Below, in pieces: positions 23,600 to 32,712 of a stretch of 33,139 nt of DNA; position 1 is the stretch's first letter; each line of letters starts with the position of its first letter. The translations under genes and the position numbers were made by a program. This DNA is from Vreelandella halophila (GTDB taxonomy: Bacteria > Pseudomonadota > Gammaproteobacteria > Pseudomonadales > Oleiphilaceae), in NCBI RefSeq assembly GCF_019903425.1, contig NZ_JACHUZ010000011.1, positions 157,859 through 190,997 on the forward strand, in the 5' to 3' direction. The notes under the pieces are model-generated. The model saw only the letters and a program-made list of their open reading frames with translations, was not told the origin of the DNA and ran no database searches.

Positions 23600-26500
23600 C
23601 TACATATTCCTCCGATAAGCCCCTCCAGCCCCATAAAACACCTCCGAAACCTCCCCCAACGAACAATGCTTAACCGCCTCCATCAACACCTCAAAGGTGT
23701 TCCCCCGGTTGGCGGCCACCTGCTGTAGCTGCTCCAGCCAGTGGTCCCGCTTGCTTTCGTGGATGCCCTGGAAGGCGCGGAGCTGGTCGATCTGTTGGTG
23801 TTTTTCGTCGTCGTTGGAGCGCATCAGCTCCAGTTCGCCGCCGGCTTCCTGGCCTTCCTTCGGGAGGTAGGTGTTCACGCCGATGATGGGCAGGGTGCCG
23901 TCGTGTTTCTTGTGTTCGTACACCATGGATTCGTCCTGGATCTTGCCGCGCTGGTACATGGTGTCCATCGCGCCGAGCACGCCGCCGCGTTCGTTGAGGC
24001 GCTCGAATTCCTCCAGTACCGCTTCTTCCACCTTGTCCGTGAGCTGCTCGATGATGTGGGAGCCCTGCCAGGGGTTTTCGCAGGCGTTCAGGCCGAGTTC
24101 GCGGTTGATGATGAGCTGGATGGCGACGGCGCGGCGCACGGAGTCTTCCGTTGGGGTGGTGATGGCTTCGTCGAAGGCGTTGGTGTGCAGGCTGTTGCAG
24201 TTGTCGAAGAGGGCGTAGAGCGCCTGCAGGGTGGTGCGGATGTCGTTGAACTGGATCTCCTGGGCGTGGAGGCTGCGGCCGCTGGTCTGGATGTGGTACT
24301 TGAGCTTCTGGGAGCGTTCGCTGGCGCCGTAGCGGTGTTTCATGGCGCGGGCCCAGATGCGGCGTGCGACGCGGCCGATGACGGCGTATTCCGGGTCCAT
24401 GCCGTTGCTGAAGAAGAAGCTGAGGTTGGGCGCGAAGTCGTCGATGTGCATGCCGCGTGAGAGGTAGTACTCGACGATGGTGAAGCCGTTGGCCAGGGTG
24501 AAGGCGAGCTGGGTGACGGGCGTCGCGCCGGCCTCGGCGATGTGGTAGCCGCTGATGGAGACGCTGTAGAAGTTGCGCACGTCGTGGTCGGTGAAGTACT
24601 GCTGCACGTCGCCCATCATGTGCAGGGCGAATTCGGTGGAGAAGATGCAGGTGTTCTGGGCCTGGTCTTCCTTGAGGATGTCCGCCTGCACGGTGCCGCG
24701 CACCTGTTTCAGGGTGTGGGCGCGGATGCGTTGGTAGGTCTCGGCGTCCACCACTTCCTCGCCGCTGATGCCGAGCAGGCCGAGGCCCAGGCCGTTGTGG
24801 CCTTCGGGGAGTTCGTCCTGGTAGACGGGTCGTTCCCGCTCGGCGATCCGTTGTTGTACCTGCTCCCACTGGCCGGTGTCGCGCAGGTGTTGTTCCACCT
24901 GTTGGTCGATGGCGGCGTTCATGAAGAAGGCCAGGATCGTGGGCGCCGGGCCGTTGATGGTCATGGAGACGGAGGTGGTGGGGTCGCACAGGTCGAAGCC
25001 GGAGAAGAGCTTCTTCATGTCGTCCAGGGTGGCGATGGAGACGCCGCTGTTGCCGACCTTGCCGTAGATGTCCGGCCGGGGCGCGGGGTTTTCGCCGTAG
25101 AGGGTGACGGAGTCGAAGGCGGTAGAGAGCCGCGCCGCGGGCTGGTTCAGGGCCAGGTAGTGGAAGCGGCGGTTGGTGCGCTCGGGGGTGCCTTCGCCGG
25201 CGAACATGCGCGTGGGGTCTTCGCCTTCGCGCCGGTAGGGGAAGACGCCGGCGGTGTAGGGGTAGTGGCCGGGGAGGTTTTCCCTTCCGAGAAAGCGCAC
25301 CAGTTCGCCCCAGTTGTTGGTCTGGGGTGGGGCGACCTTGGGGATGGTCAGGTCACTCAGGGTGGTTTTGTAGTTGTCGCCTTCAATAACCTTGTCGCGC
25401 ACCTGGTACTGGTAGCGTTCCTGTTCCACGCCGGCTTTGCGTTCGGGCCAGTTGCGGAGCTCGGTGAGCAGTTGCGGGTCGAGCTGGTTCAGGGCGTCGT
25501 TGTACTGGCGGCGCAGGGTGGCGAAGGCGTCGTTCTCGTGTTCGGTGTTGTCAAAGGCGGTGAGGGCTTCGGGCAGTTCCGGGTCCTTCAATGTGTGCAG
25601 GGCGTTCCAGGCGGTCTGGGCCTGGTTGGCGGCCTCGGCCATGGCTTCAATGCGGTCGCGTTGGGCGCGGCTGTTCTCGGCGATGTCGGCGAGGTAGCGG
25701 GTGCGTTCGGCGGCGATCAGGGGGTTGCTGTCCGGCAGGGCCCAGGGGAAGCGTTCGGTGGCGTCCCACTGGAGCCAGTCGGCCAGGCGCGTGAAGAGGC
25801 CGCTGACGCCGGCGTCGTTGAACTGGCTGGCGTTGGTGGCGAAGACGGGGATCTGTTCGCCATCCACGTCGAAGCGGTTGTGGTTGCGTTTCCATTGTTT
25901 GCGAACGTCGCGCAGGGCGTCCAGGGAGCCGCCGCGTTCGAACTTGTTGATGACGATGACTTCGGCCAGGTCGAGCATGTCGATCTTCTCGAGCTGGCTG
26001 GCGGCGCCGAAGTCGCTGGTCATGACGTAGAGGGGCAGGTCGACCAGGTCGACGATCTCGGAGTCGGACTGGCCGATGCCGGCGGTTTCCACGATCACCA
26101 GGTCGAAGCCGGCCTGTTTGAGGTAGCGGATAGCGTCGTTGAGTTCGGCGCTGGTGGCGAGGTTCTGGCGCCTTGTGGCCATGGAGCGGAAGAAGGCGCG
26201 CTCGCTCTGGAGGCTGTTCATGCGGATGCGGTCGCCGAGCAGGGCGCCGCCGGTGCGCCGGCGTGTGGGGTCGATGGCGAGCACGGCGACGCGTTTGTCC
26301 GGGCAGAAGCGCAGGAAGCGGTTGAGGAGTTCGTCGGTGAGGCTGGACTTGCCGGAGCCGCCCGTGCCGGTGATGCCGATGACGGGTGTTGTGCTTTCCG
26401 GGATCGGGTGGTTGTAGTCGCCGCGTTCAATGGCGGAGAGGTCCTGAGCCAGGGCAGCCACCTCGGAGGGGGGCTGGTTGCGCGTCTGGTTCCGGCGCTG

Positions 26501-26911
26501 CTCGGCGCGTTGGACGACGTCGTCGATCATGGCGACGAGGCCGGTGTGCATGGTGTCGTTGGGGTGGTAAAGGCGTTCGACGCCGTAGGCTTCCAGCTCG
26601 GTGATTTCCTCGGGGGTGATGGTGCCGCCTCCGCCACCGAAGACGGCGACATGGCCGATGCCTTCTTCATTCAGGCGGTCGATGAGGTAGCGGAAGTATT
26701 CGTTGTGGCCGCCCTGGTAGGAGGAGATGGCGATGGCGTCCGCGTCTTCCTGGAGGGCGGCCTTAACAACGTCATCAACGCTGCGGTTGTGGCCGAGGTG
26801 GATGACTTCAGCGCCTTTCTGCTGGATCAGGCGGCGCATGATGTTGATGGCGGCGTCGTGGCCATCGAACAGGGAGGTGGAGGTGATGAAGCGCAGTGGT
26901 GTTGTTGTCAT
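23600..26911 (-). CDS. icmF: Fused isobutyryl-CoA mutase (IcmF)
   Basis: A 1103-residue adenosylcobalamin enzyme interconverting isobutyryl-CoA and n-butyryl-CoA in branched-chain or short-chain acyl-CoA metabolism. Order of domains: B12-binding (about 5-140, DGHDAAI with the lower-axial His18), a MeaB-type GTPase chaperone (about 175-420; P-loop TGTGGSGKSS at 181-190, ETAGIGQSD, NKFERGG) and the large mutase barrel (about 540-1100; YPYTAGVFPYRREGEDPTRM at 550-569, then FAGEGTPERTNRRFHYL). That arrangement with the GTPase in the middle is specific to IcmF rather than methylmalonyl-CoA mutase. The ATG has GGAAGG upstream. Long antisense frames over this gene are by-products of its GC bias. Confidence 0.96.
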   Translation of the reverse strand: MTTTPLRFITSTSLFDGHDAAINIMRRLIQQKGAEVIHLGHNRSVDDVVKAALQEDADAIAISSYQGGHNEYFRYLIDRLNEEGIGHVAVFGGGGGTITPEEITELEAYGVERLYHPNDTMHTGLVAMIDDVVQRAEQRRNQTRNQPPSEVAALAQDLSAIERGDYNHPIPESTTPVIGITGTGGSGKSSLTDELLNRFLRFCPDKRVAVLAIDPTRRRTGGALLGDRIRMNSLQSERAFFRSMATRRQNLATSAELNDAIRYLKQAGFDLVIVETAGIGQSDSEIVDLVDLPLYVMTSDFGAASQLEKIDMLDLAEVIVINKFERGGSLDALRDVRKQWKRNHNRFDVDGEQIPVFATNASQFNDAGVSGLFTRLADWLQWDATERFPWALPDSNPLIAAERTRYLADIAENSRAQRDRIEAMAEAANQAQTAWNALHTLKDPELPEALTAFDNTEHENDAFATLRRQYNDALNQLDPQLLTELRNWPERKAGVEQERYQYQVRDKVIEGDNYKTTLSDLTIPKVAPPQTNNWGELVRFLGRENLPGHYPYTAGVFPYRREGEDPTRMFAGEGTPERTNRRFHYLALNQPAARLSTAFDSVTLYGENPAPRPDIYGKVGNSGVSIATLDDMKKLFSGFDLCDPTTSVSMTINGPAPTILAFFMNAAIDQQVEQHLRDTGQWEQVQQRIAERERPVYQDELPEGHNGLGLGLLGISGEEVVDAETYQRIRAHTLKQVRGTVQADILKEDQAQNTCIFSTEFALHMMGDVQQYFTDHDVRNFYSVSISGYHIAEAGATPVTQLAFTLANGFTIVEYYLSRGMHIDDFAPNLSFFFSNGMDPEYAVIGRVARRIWARAMKHRYGASERSQKLKYHIQTSGRSLHAQEIQFNDIRTTLQALYALFDNCNSLHTNAFDEAITTPTEDSVRRAVAIQLIINRELGLNACENPWQGSHIIEQLTDKVEEAVLEEFERLNERGGVLGAMDTMYQRGKIQDESMVYEHKKHDGTLPIIGVNTYLPKEGQEAGGELELMRSNDDEKHQQIDQLRAFQGIHESKRDHWLEQLQQVAANRGNTFEVLMEAVKHCSLGEVSEVFYGAGGAYRRNM

Positions 26912-26933
26912 TATCCTTCCAGTTTACGTCCAG

Positions 26934-26996
26934 CCCGTAGGAGCTTGCCTTGCAAGCGATTCTGGGATTATCGCGAGCGGGGCTCGCTCCTGCGGG
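26934..26996. repeat. REP-type inverted pair upstream of icmF
   Basis: CCCGTAGGAGC and GCTCCTGCGGG form the outer arms, with inner hairpins GCTTGC-CT-TGCAAGC and GCGAGC-GGG-GCTCGC. The GTAGGAGC head and GC-rich hairpin are those of Pseudomonas-type REP elements arranged head to head. It lies in the divergent region between icmF and the TonB receptor. Confidence 0.75.
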
Positions 26997-27150
26997 AGCA
27001 ATCCAGGTCAGCGTCTCCGGTGCCCTGAAAATCGGCATTTGTTTTCAGTTTGAAGCGTAGGGATATCGCCATCCATGGCGTTTTGGACCAAAAAAATGGT
27101 CATTGAGTGACGGTTACGGGGGTGGTGTTAAGGCAAATCTCATGTGGTGT

Positions 27151-27165
27151 TGATAATTGTTAACA
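27151..27165 (+). promoter_or_regulatory. Fur box before the TonB receptor
   Basis: TGATAATTGTTAACA matches 12 of 14 defined positions of the 7-1-7 Fur consensus. Its GATAAT also makes a plausible -10 (27152-27157), so Fur would block transcription in iron-replete cells. It is 94 bases before the receptor start. Confidence 0.65.
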
Positions 27166-27258
27166 TCCGTAGTAGTGTTCCATCCGATCTCTGGCCGGCC
27201 CTGGTGGCCCCGGCTTGGCGAGTTTTGCTGGCGCTGACTGAAAAGAAAAGGAGAACCA

Positions 27259-29409
27259 ATGCAATCGAACCCCCGACGACGCCGTTTGTTGGCCATGGCT
27301 GTCGCTTCTACCCTGTCGCCTTTGTGGGTTATGGCGACGGCTGCATCTGCCCAGACCGAGGAGGGCTCATTCTCATTGTCACCCCTTACGATTTCCGCTA
27401 CCCGTGGCAAGACGGTTGAGGGGGAGTCGCCGCAGAAGATCACGGTAATCACGCGGGAACAGATTGAGCGGCAGCAGAAGTTCACCCAGGATCGCGGGCA
27501 GATCCTCAATAACCTGATTCCGGGTTATTCCCCGGGTCGCCAGAAGCTGACTAACTCCGGCGAGACCTTCCGGGGGCGGGAGGCGCTGATCATGGTTGAC
27601 GGGGTTCCCCAATCGAATCCGCTGCGTGACAGCGCGCGGGATGGCTACACCATTGACCTGAACATGGTGGAGCGCATTGAGGTTATACACGGGGCCAGCG
27701 CCGAACACGGCCTGGGCGCGACCGGTGGCATCATCAACTATGTGACCAGGCGCCCCGAGAGCGGGCAGGTGAACCAGCACGCCGGTGCCCGGGTTACCAC
27801 TGACGACGGCGTTCATGGTGATGGGACCGGCTATAAGCTGGACTATCAGGTGAGCGGTCAGCAGGGGGATTGGGACTATCTAACCGGCGTTACCTGGCAT
27901 GAGCGCGGCCTGTTCTACGACGGCAAGGGGCGCACTGTGGGGATCGACGAGATCTCGGGCGAGGTCCAGGACTCCTCCAGCTACGATCTCTTCACCAAGC
28001 TGGGGCACTGGCTCGACGACGAGCAGAATGTCGAGTTCTCGGTTAACCATTTCAACCTCGAGGGCAACAACGATTATGTTGCCGTACCGGGCGATCGGGA
28101 CCGGAAAATACCCACGACATCACGGAAAGGCACGCCCACCGGTGATGCCCCGTTCAATCGGTCCACCACCGCCAACCTGAAGTACAGTCATGGCGATTGG
28201 CGTGGCAACCAGGTTGATGCGCAGGTCTACTACCAGCGTTTCCGCGCCCAGTTCGGGACCCACCCCACGGCTTTCCCCTATGAGGACGAGGCGGGTAATG
28301 AGCGCCTGGACCAGACCCGGACCGAGTCGGACAAGGTGGGCGCCAAGTTCACGTTGACCCGGGAAGGGATGATCAATGACCGTCTTGATCTGACCACTGG
28401 GGTTGATCTGCTGCAGGACGAAACGCAGCAGATGCTGGTGCAGACAGGGCGTACCTATGTGCCCGAGTCCCAGTTGCATAACCTGGCCGCCTTCCTCCAG
28501 GCCGATGTGGCGGTGACGGACGCGCTTACCCTGCATGCCGGGGTACGCCATGAGTACGCGCGGCTCAACGTCGACAGCTATGAAACCATTGACCGTAGTG
28601 ACGTCACCCAGGACCTGGTCCAGGTTGACGGCGGCAGTCCCGACTTCGAGGAGACCCTGTTCAATGCGGGTGCTGTGTATCAGGTGACGCCGGGAGTCCA
28701 GGTATTTGGCAACATCTCGGAAGGGTTCGGGATACCGGATGCGGGTCGTGTGCTGCGCAGCATCGATCAACCCAACCGGGACGTGGACACACTGGTGCAG
28801 CTTGTTCCCATCGTTACCGACAACCGTGAGGTTGGCGTTCGCTTCAAGGGGCGGAACTACGGGTTGGAGGTGAGTTACTACGAGTCCAATTCCGATCTCG
28901 GTGAGCGTCTGACCCAGGAGGGCACCACCTTTGTCGGCAAGCGCGAGAAGGTCGAGATCCAGGGCGTCGACGTCAATGGTGAATGGGAACTGAGTGATGC
29001 CCACACCCTGGAACTGCTCTACGCGTTCAACCAGGGTGAGTCCGATACCGACGGTGATGGCAGGGTCGATACCGACCTCACGGGCTTCAATGTCGCGCCC
29101 GAGCGATTGACGCTCAAGTGGCAGGCACTCTGGGGCGAGCGGTTGTCGACCCAGCTGCAGGGGAGCCACAACTTCAGCAAGACCTTCGAGGACCAGTCCA
29201 ATCCCAACCTGCGTCGTTTCCACGGCTATACGCTGGTTGACGCTGCCATGAGCTACCGTCTGCCGGTGGGCGAGGCAAGCCTTGGGATCGAGAACCTGCT
29301 GGATGAGGACTACATCACCTATTATTCGCAGACTGCGCGTGATGGAGCGAACCAGTACTTCGCGGGACGTGGGCGCACGTTCACGCTTGGCTACCAGGTG
29401 GATTTCTGA
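27259..29409 (+). CDS. TonB-dependent siderophore receptor
   Basis: A 716-residue outer-membrane receptor. The signal peptide runs from MQSNPRRRRLLAMAVAS to about ATAASA-QT. A TonB-box-like LSPLTISATRG precedes the plug domain (about 50-165: KITVITREQIERQQ, then VDGVPQSNP, then MVERIEVIHGASAEHGLGAT). The 22-strand barrel follows and ends with the aromatic residue required for assembly (GYQVDF). ENLLDEDYITYYSQ is typical of siderophore rather than vitamin receptors. AAGGAG lies seven bases upstream of the ATG. It heads an operon with DUF3649, PepSY, DUF3325 and AraC genes and is preceded by a Fur box. The ligand, probably a foreign or hydroxamate-type siderophore, cannot be told from sequence alone. 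Confidence 0.94.
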   Translation: MQSNPRRRRLLAMAVASTLSPLWVMATAASAQTEEGSFSLSPLTISATRGKTVEGESPQKITVITREQIERQQKFTQDRGQILNNLIPGYSPGRQKLTNSGETFRGREALIMVDGVPQSNPLRDSARDGYTIDLNMVERIEVIHGASAEHGLGATGGIINYVTRRPESGQVNQHAGARVTTDDGVHGDGTGYKLDYQVSGQQGDWDYLTGVTWHERGLFYDGKGRTVGIDEISGEVQDSSSYDLFTKLGHWLDDEQNVEFSVNHFNLEGNNDYVAVPGDRDRKIPTTSRKGTPTGDAPFNRSTTANLKYSHGDWRGNQVDAQVYYQRFRAQFGTHPTAFPYEDEAGNERLDQTRTESDKVGAKFTLTREGMINDRLDLTTGVDLLQDETQQMLVQTGRTYVPESQLHNLAAFLQADVAVTDALTLHAGVRHEYARLNVDSYETIDRSDVTQDLVQVDGGSPDFEETLFNAGAVYQVTPGVQVFGNISEGFGIPDAGRVLRSIDQPNRDVDTLVQLVPIVTDNREVGVRFKGRNYGLEVSYYESNSDLGERLTQEGTTFVGKREKVEIQGVDVNGEWELSDAHTLELLYAFNQGESDTDGDGRVDTDLTGFNVAPERLTLKWQALWGERLSTQLQGSHNFSKTFEDQSNPNLRRFHGYTLVDAAMSYRLPVGEASLGIENLLDEDYITYYSQTARDGANQYFAGRGRTFTLGYQVDF

Positions 29410-29434
29410 AGCGCCAATAGGGGCGAGAGGTAAT

Positions 29435-29716
29435 ATGGCCCGGCAATGGTCTCGCACGGTTCAGAGGGTTGGGCTCGCGGCGGCGGGTGGCTACGGGTTC
29501 AGCCTGGCGGCGGTGGTGCTGCTGGGTTGGCTCCTGAGTGCCGTACTGCCCCGCAGCGAAGCCGTCGTGCTGGCTGCCATGCTGGGCTTCCTGGTCTACC
29601 TGGGAGTGTCGCTCTGGGCTTTCGCCGAACAACGCCTGCTCACCTTGTGGCTGGTGCTGGGCGGTGGGAGTGTGGCTGCCTGGCTGATGGTGGGCCTGGC
29701 GCCGGAGGTGGCCTGA
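29435..29716 (+). CDS. DUF3649 iron-uptake-associated membrane protein
   Basis: A 93-residue inner-membrane protein with three hydrophobic helices (YGFSLAAVVLLGWLLSAVLP, AAMLGFLVYLGVSLWAF, LWLVLGGGSVAAWLMVGL). It has the DUF3649 form that regularly precedes PepSY proteins in siderophore operons. GAGAGG lies before the ATG at 29435. It follows the receptor after 25 bases and abuts the next start directly, so it is co-transcribed. The exact role is unknown; the operon points to transfer or reduction of siderophore-bound iron at the inner membrane. Confidence 0.85.
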   Translation: MARQWSRTVQRVGLAAAGGYGFSLAAVVLLGWLLSAVLPRSEAVVLAAMLGFLVYLGVSLWAFAEQRLLTLWLVLGGGSVAAWLMVGLAPEVA

Positions 29717-31252
29717 ATGGTGGCTTCCTGGCGTGAATCCATGCGCTGGCAGCATACCTGGGTCGGCGTGGTCTTGGGGGCGCTGCTGTTCGCCATCTTC
29801 TGGATGGGCACCCTGAGCGTGTTCGATAAGGAAATCGACCGCTGGATGATGCCGGCCACACGGCTGGCGCCGCCGGAGTCGGTAGCCCTGCAGTCGGCCG
29901 TGGCCAGCGCCCGGCAGGTGGCGCCGGATTCTCCGCGTTGGCGCTTCATGCTGCCCACTTCCCGGGCGCCCCAGGTGCGGCTGTATCATCCGGATGCCGA
30001 CGGTCGCCTGCAATCCGTTGACCTGGATCCACGCACCGGCCGCCCGCTGCCCGAACAGGGCACGCTCGCCGGCAGTGGCTTTATCTTTCCCTTCCACTTT
30101 TCCCTGCACCTGAAGGCGGGGCAGCTGGGGTATTGGCTGGTGGGGCTGGCCGGCATGGCCATGCTGACGCTGTTGGTTTCCGGCCTGGTGGTGCATCGCA
30201 AACCGATCCGGGATCTGTTTACCTTCCGGCCGCACAAGCGGCTGGGACGCGCCAACCTGGACCTTCACAACCTGACCGGCGTGGTCGGTCTGCCGTTCCA
30301 TTTCATCATGACGCTGTCCGGGCTGATCATCTTCGTTAATATCTACTTCCCCGATGCGGCCGCGCTGGCCTACGACGACACAGCCGACCCCCAGGGGACC
30401 TTCCTTGAGGAGGGATTGGGCCGTTTCAATCGTCCGCCCGCCGGCGAGCCCGGTAGCCTGGCCTCGCTTGATATCATGCTTTCCCGGGCCCGCGCCGAGT
30501 GGTCGGGCGAGGGTCCGGCTTTTATCCGGGTTTGGCATCCGGGCGATGCCGCCTCCTATGTGGAAATGCGGCGCTCCAACCAGAACATGGTGCGCATCAA
30601 TCGCGACCAGATCTATTTCGATGGGGGCACCGGCGAAGTGCTGTATCGTTTTGAAGCCAAACCGCTGATGAAGACCCAGCGCTTCATTGCCGGCCTGCAT
30701 TTCATCCAGTTCGAGCACTGGCCGTTGCGGTGGCTGTATTTCGGCGGAGGGTTGTCGGGCTGCGTCATGATCGTCACCGGCTTCATCTTCTGGCTGCAGG
30801 CCCGGCGCAAGCGCCATGGCCGGCAGGGTGCGGTGCGGGTTGTTGAAGGGCTCACGGTTGGCTCGGTAACCGGCCTTATCCTGGCTACAGTGGCATTCTT
30901 TATCGCCAACCGGCTGTTGCCACTGGAGGCCCGCTGGGCCGGTTATGAGCGTGCGGCGCTGGAGGTCTGGGTCTTCTTCCTGGTATGGCTCGGTGCCTTC
31001 GTCCATGGCTGGCTGCAAGGGAGCAACGCCTGGCGCGGGCAGTGCTGGGCCATAGCGGGGCTGGCCGTGGGGGCGGTGGCCTTGAATGCCGTCACCACCG
31101 GTGATCACCTGCTGAAGACCCTGGCCGAGGGCTATTGGCCAGTCGCGGGCATGGACCTGGTGCTGCTCGCCGGCGCTGCCCTGGCAGCCTGGTGTGCACG
31201 ACGCCTGACACAACGGCAAACGGCTGGTTCCGGGGAGGTGGATTTTGGGTGA
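29717..31252 (+). CDS. PepSY-associated membrane protein (PiuB-like), probable siderophore-iron reductase
   Basis: A 511-residue inner-membrane protein of the PepSY-associated TM helix family. The family opening is clear (MRWQHTWVGVVLGALLFAIF), followed by a periplasmic domain, paired helices with conserved His (HFSLHLKAGQLGYWLVGLAG, LDLHNLTGVVGLPFHFIMTL), a second periplasmic part with PepSY-like segments, and a last set of helices after about residue 340 (LHFIQFEHWPLRWLYFGGGL). The paired histidines fit haem or metal binding, and related FoxB/PiuB proteins reduce siderophore iron in the periplasm. The start follows the DUF3649 stop directly (TGAATG); an ATG at 29741 is a close alternative. 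Confidence 0.9.
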   Translation: MVASWRESMRWQHTWVGVVLGALLFAIFWMGTLSVFDKEIDRWMMPATRLAPPESVALQSAVASARQVAPDSPRWRFMLPTSRAPQVRLYHPDADGRLQSVDLDPRTGRPLPEQGTLAGSGFIFPFHFSLHLKAGQLGYWLVGLAGMAMLTLLVSGLVVHRKPIRDLFTFRPHKRLGRANLDLHNLTGVVGLPFHFIMTLSGLIIFVNIYFPDAAALAYDDTADPQGTFLEEGLGRFNRPPAGEPGSLASLDIMLSRARAEWSGEGPAFIRVWHPGDAASYVEMRRSNQNMVRINRDQIYFDGGTGEVLYRFEAKPLMKTQRFIAGLHFIQFEHWPLRWLYFGGGLSGCVMIVTGFIFWLQARRKRHGRQGAVRVVEGLTVGSVTGLILATVAFFIANRLLPLEARWAGYERAALEVWVFFLVWLGAFVHGWLQGSNAWRGQCWAIAGLAVGAVALNAVTTGDHLLKTLAEGYWPVAGMDLVLLAGAALAAWCARRLTQRQTAGSGEVDFG

Positions 31253-31586
31253 TGCGTTCCTGTTACTGGCGGTATTTGGTTGTGCCTGCATCGGTCTGGC
31301 CTGGCTGGCGCTCAGCCAGAACCGGCACTGGCGCGCCATCAGGGGCGGTAGCCATGACCGGGCACCCGTAAAGCGGCTTCGGGTGGGGGGTGCCCTGTGG
31401 TTAGTGCTCTCGCTGGTGGGGGCGCTGCTGCGTGATGGAGCTCATTTCGGGGTGCCGCTATGGGTGATGGCGCTCATTACCAGTGGGGTTGCGGTGGCCT
31501 TGACCCTGGCCTGGAGCCCCCGGTGTATTGAGGTGGTTGCTGTATTGCCCTTGCCAGGTACAGGTTTCCATCGGAGTGGCCAATGA
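31245..31586 (+). CDS. DUF3325 small membrane protein
   Basis: A 113-residue inner-membrane protein with about three helices (FLLLAVFGCACIGLAWLALS, VGGALWLVLSLVGALL, PLWVMALITSGVAVALTLAW), the DUF3325 pattern of siderophore operons. It begins at TTG 31245, seven bases after a strong GGGAGG, and overlaps the PepSY stop by 8 bases. It overlaps the AraC start by 4 bases (ATGA). The function is unknown but the linkage with DUF3649 and PepSY genes is standard. Confidence 0.82.
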   Translation: MGDAFLLLAVFGCACIGLAWLALSQNRHWRAIRGGSHDRAPVKRLRVGGALWLVLSLVGALLRDGAHFGVPLWVMALITSGVAVALTLAWSPRCIEVVAVLPLPGTGFHRSGQ

Positions 31587-32584
31587 GCACCATCACAGTC
31601 TCAGTCCGCATGATCGAGGCCGCACTGGCCCATTATCAGGGCAGTGACGAACAGCTGGACGAGCTGTTCCGTAAGCATGGCGTGCCGCGCGGTCTGCTGG
31701 CCGAGGGCCAGGCGCGGATCGCGGCGGCGCAGTATTCCGGGCTGCTGCAGGACATCATGATCGCCATGGGCGATGAGATGCTTGGGTACACCCGGGTGCC
31801 GCACCGGCTGGGCACCTGGAAGATGATGTGCCACGCGGTGATCACGGCCGAGACCCTGGGCGAGGCGCTGCGGCGGTACTGCCATTTCTTCAGCCTGTTT
31901 GACTGGGGCATGACACCCCGGTTGCGCGTTGAGAGTGCGGAGGCGGTTCTGACGCTGACCCCGACGGATCCGGATCGGCCCCTCGCGCATTACGCCCACG
32001 TTTCCACGCTCTTCTATTATCACCGCTTCGCCTGCTGGCTGTTGGATTATTCCATTCCCATCCTGGGCGTGGACTTCAGCTTCCCGGCGCCGTTCTATGC
32101 CGAGGAGTTCCGGCCCATGTACCGTTATGCACCGGTGCATTGCGAACAGCCGGTGACGCGCATGCGGTTCTCAGCGGCGATGCTGGATGAGCCGGTCCGC
32201 CAGGATCGTCGCTCGCTGGAGGAATTCCTGACCAACCCGAACCTGGTGATGGTGGCCCGCCAGTTCGACCACAGTAGCTGGCAGGCGCGGGTGCGCGGCA
32301 TCATCGGGCGTGACCCGGTGTCGATGCCGTCTTTCGAGACGGTGGCGGACGAGCTGCACCTGAACCCCCAGACCCTTCGGCGCCGGCTCAGGCGCGAGGG
32401 GCTGACGTTCAACGAGATCCGCAACCAGCTTCGCCGGGACCTGGCCATTGATCTGCTTTCCCGCACCCGGCATTCGGTGGAGGAGATCGGGTACCGGGTG
32501 GGGTTTGCCGACCCGAGTAATTTCATCCGTGCTTTTCGGCAGTGGACGGGGGTGACGCCTTACACTTACCGGAAACGGGGGTGA
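31583..32584 (+). CDS. AraC-family transcriptional regulator
   Basis: A 333-residue regulator of the OruR/ArgR-like AraC class. The N-terminal arabinose-binding-domain type sensor covers about 20-200 (KHGVPRGLLAEGQARIAAAQ). The C-terminal two helix-turn-helix DNA-binding domain covers about 235-333 (VADELHLNPQTLRRRLRREG, then IGYRVGFADPSNFIRAFRQW and the closing TGVTPYTYRK). It overlaps the DUF3325 stop by 4 bases, so it is the last gene of the iron operon. Regulators in that position usually activate the receptor when its siderophore is present. The inducer is not visible from sequence. Confidence 0.92.
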   Translation: MSTITVSVRMIEAALAHYQGSDEQLDELFRKHGVPRGLLAEGQARIAAAQYSGLLQDIMIAMGDEMLGYTRVPHRLGTWKMMCHAVITAETLGEALRRYCHFFSLFDWGMTPRLRVESAEAVLTLTPTDPDRPLAHYAHVSTLFYYHRFACWLLDYSIPILGVDFSFPAPFYAEEFRPMYRYAPVHCEQPVTRMRFSAAMLDEPVRQDRRSLEEFLTNPNLVMVARQFDHSSWQARVRGIIGRDPVSMPSFETVADELHLNPQTLRRRLRREGLTFNEIRNQLRRDLAIDLLSRTRHSVEEIGYRVGFADPSNFIRAFRQWTGVTPYTYRKRG

Positions 32585-32585
32585 A

Positions 32586-32616
32586 GGAGCGTATCGCGCG
32601 CGAGGCGCGCTCCTAC
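32586..32616. repeat. REP-type palindrome after the AraC gene
   Basis: GGAGCG...CGCTCC arms around a GCGCGC-GAG-GCGCGC hairpin, followed by CTACA, the inverse of the REP head. A second half-unit (TGTAGGAG, 32633-32640) follows. It may close the iron operon. Confidence 0.7.
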
Positions 32617-32651
32617 ATCAGGGAAGTGCAGCTGTAGGAGTTTGCCGCTGA

Positions 32652-32698
32652 TGAACATAGCGTGGGTAATGGATTATAATCAGATGTAAATATCTGAT
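32652..32698 (+). promoter_or_regulatory. Promoter and dyad operator of the CopG-like gene
   Basis: TGAACA (32652-32657) lies 17 bases before a consensus TATAAT (32675-32680). A perfect dyad ATCAGAT-GTAAAT-ATCTGAT (32679-32698) begins within that -10, so a bound repressor would block transcription. Autoregulation by the encoded ribbon-helix-helix protein is the likely reading. Confidence 0.6.
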
Positions 32699-32712
32699 GC
32701 CGGGAGACGGTT

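Noticed and set aside
24542-27028. 828-codon open frame on the plus strand opposite icmF
   Set aside because: It is antisense to a complete, unmistakable IcmF and has the Val/Gly/Ala/Glu-rich composition expected from the complement of GC-biased codons.
28120-29457. 445-codon minus-strand frame opposite the TonB receptor
   Set aside because: A shadow of the receptor gene; no start signal and no domain.
29381-31339. 652-codon open frame on the minus strand opposite the PepSY gene
   Set aside because: Rich in Gln, His, Pro and Arg without a fold pattern, and antisense to three coupled real genes.
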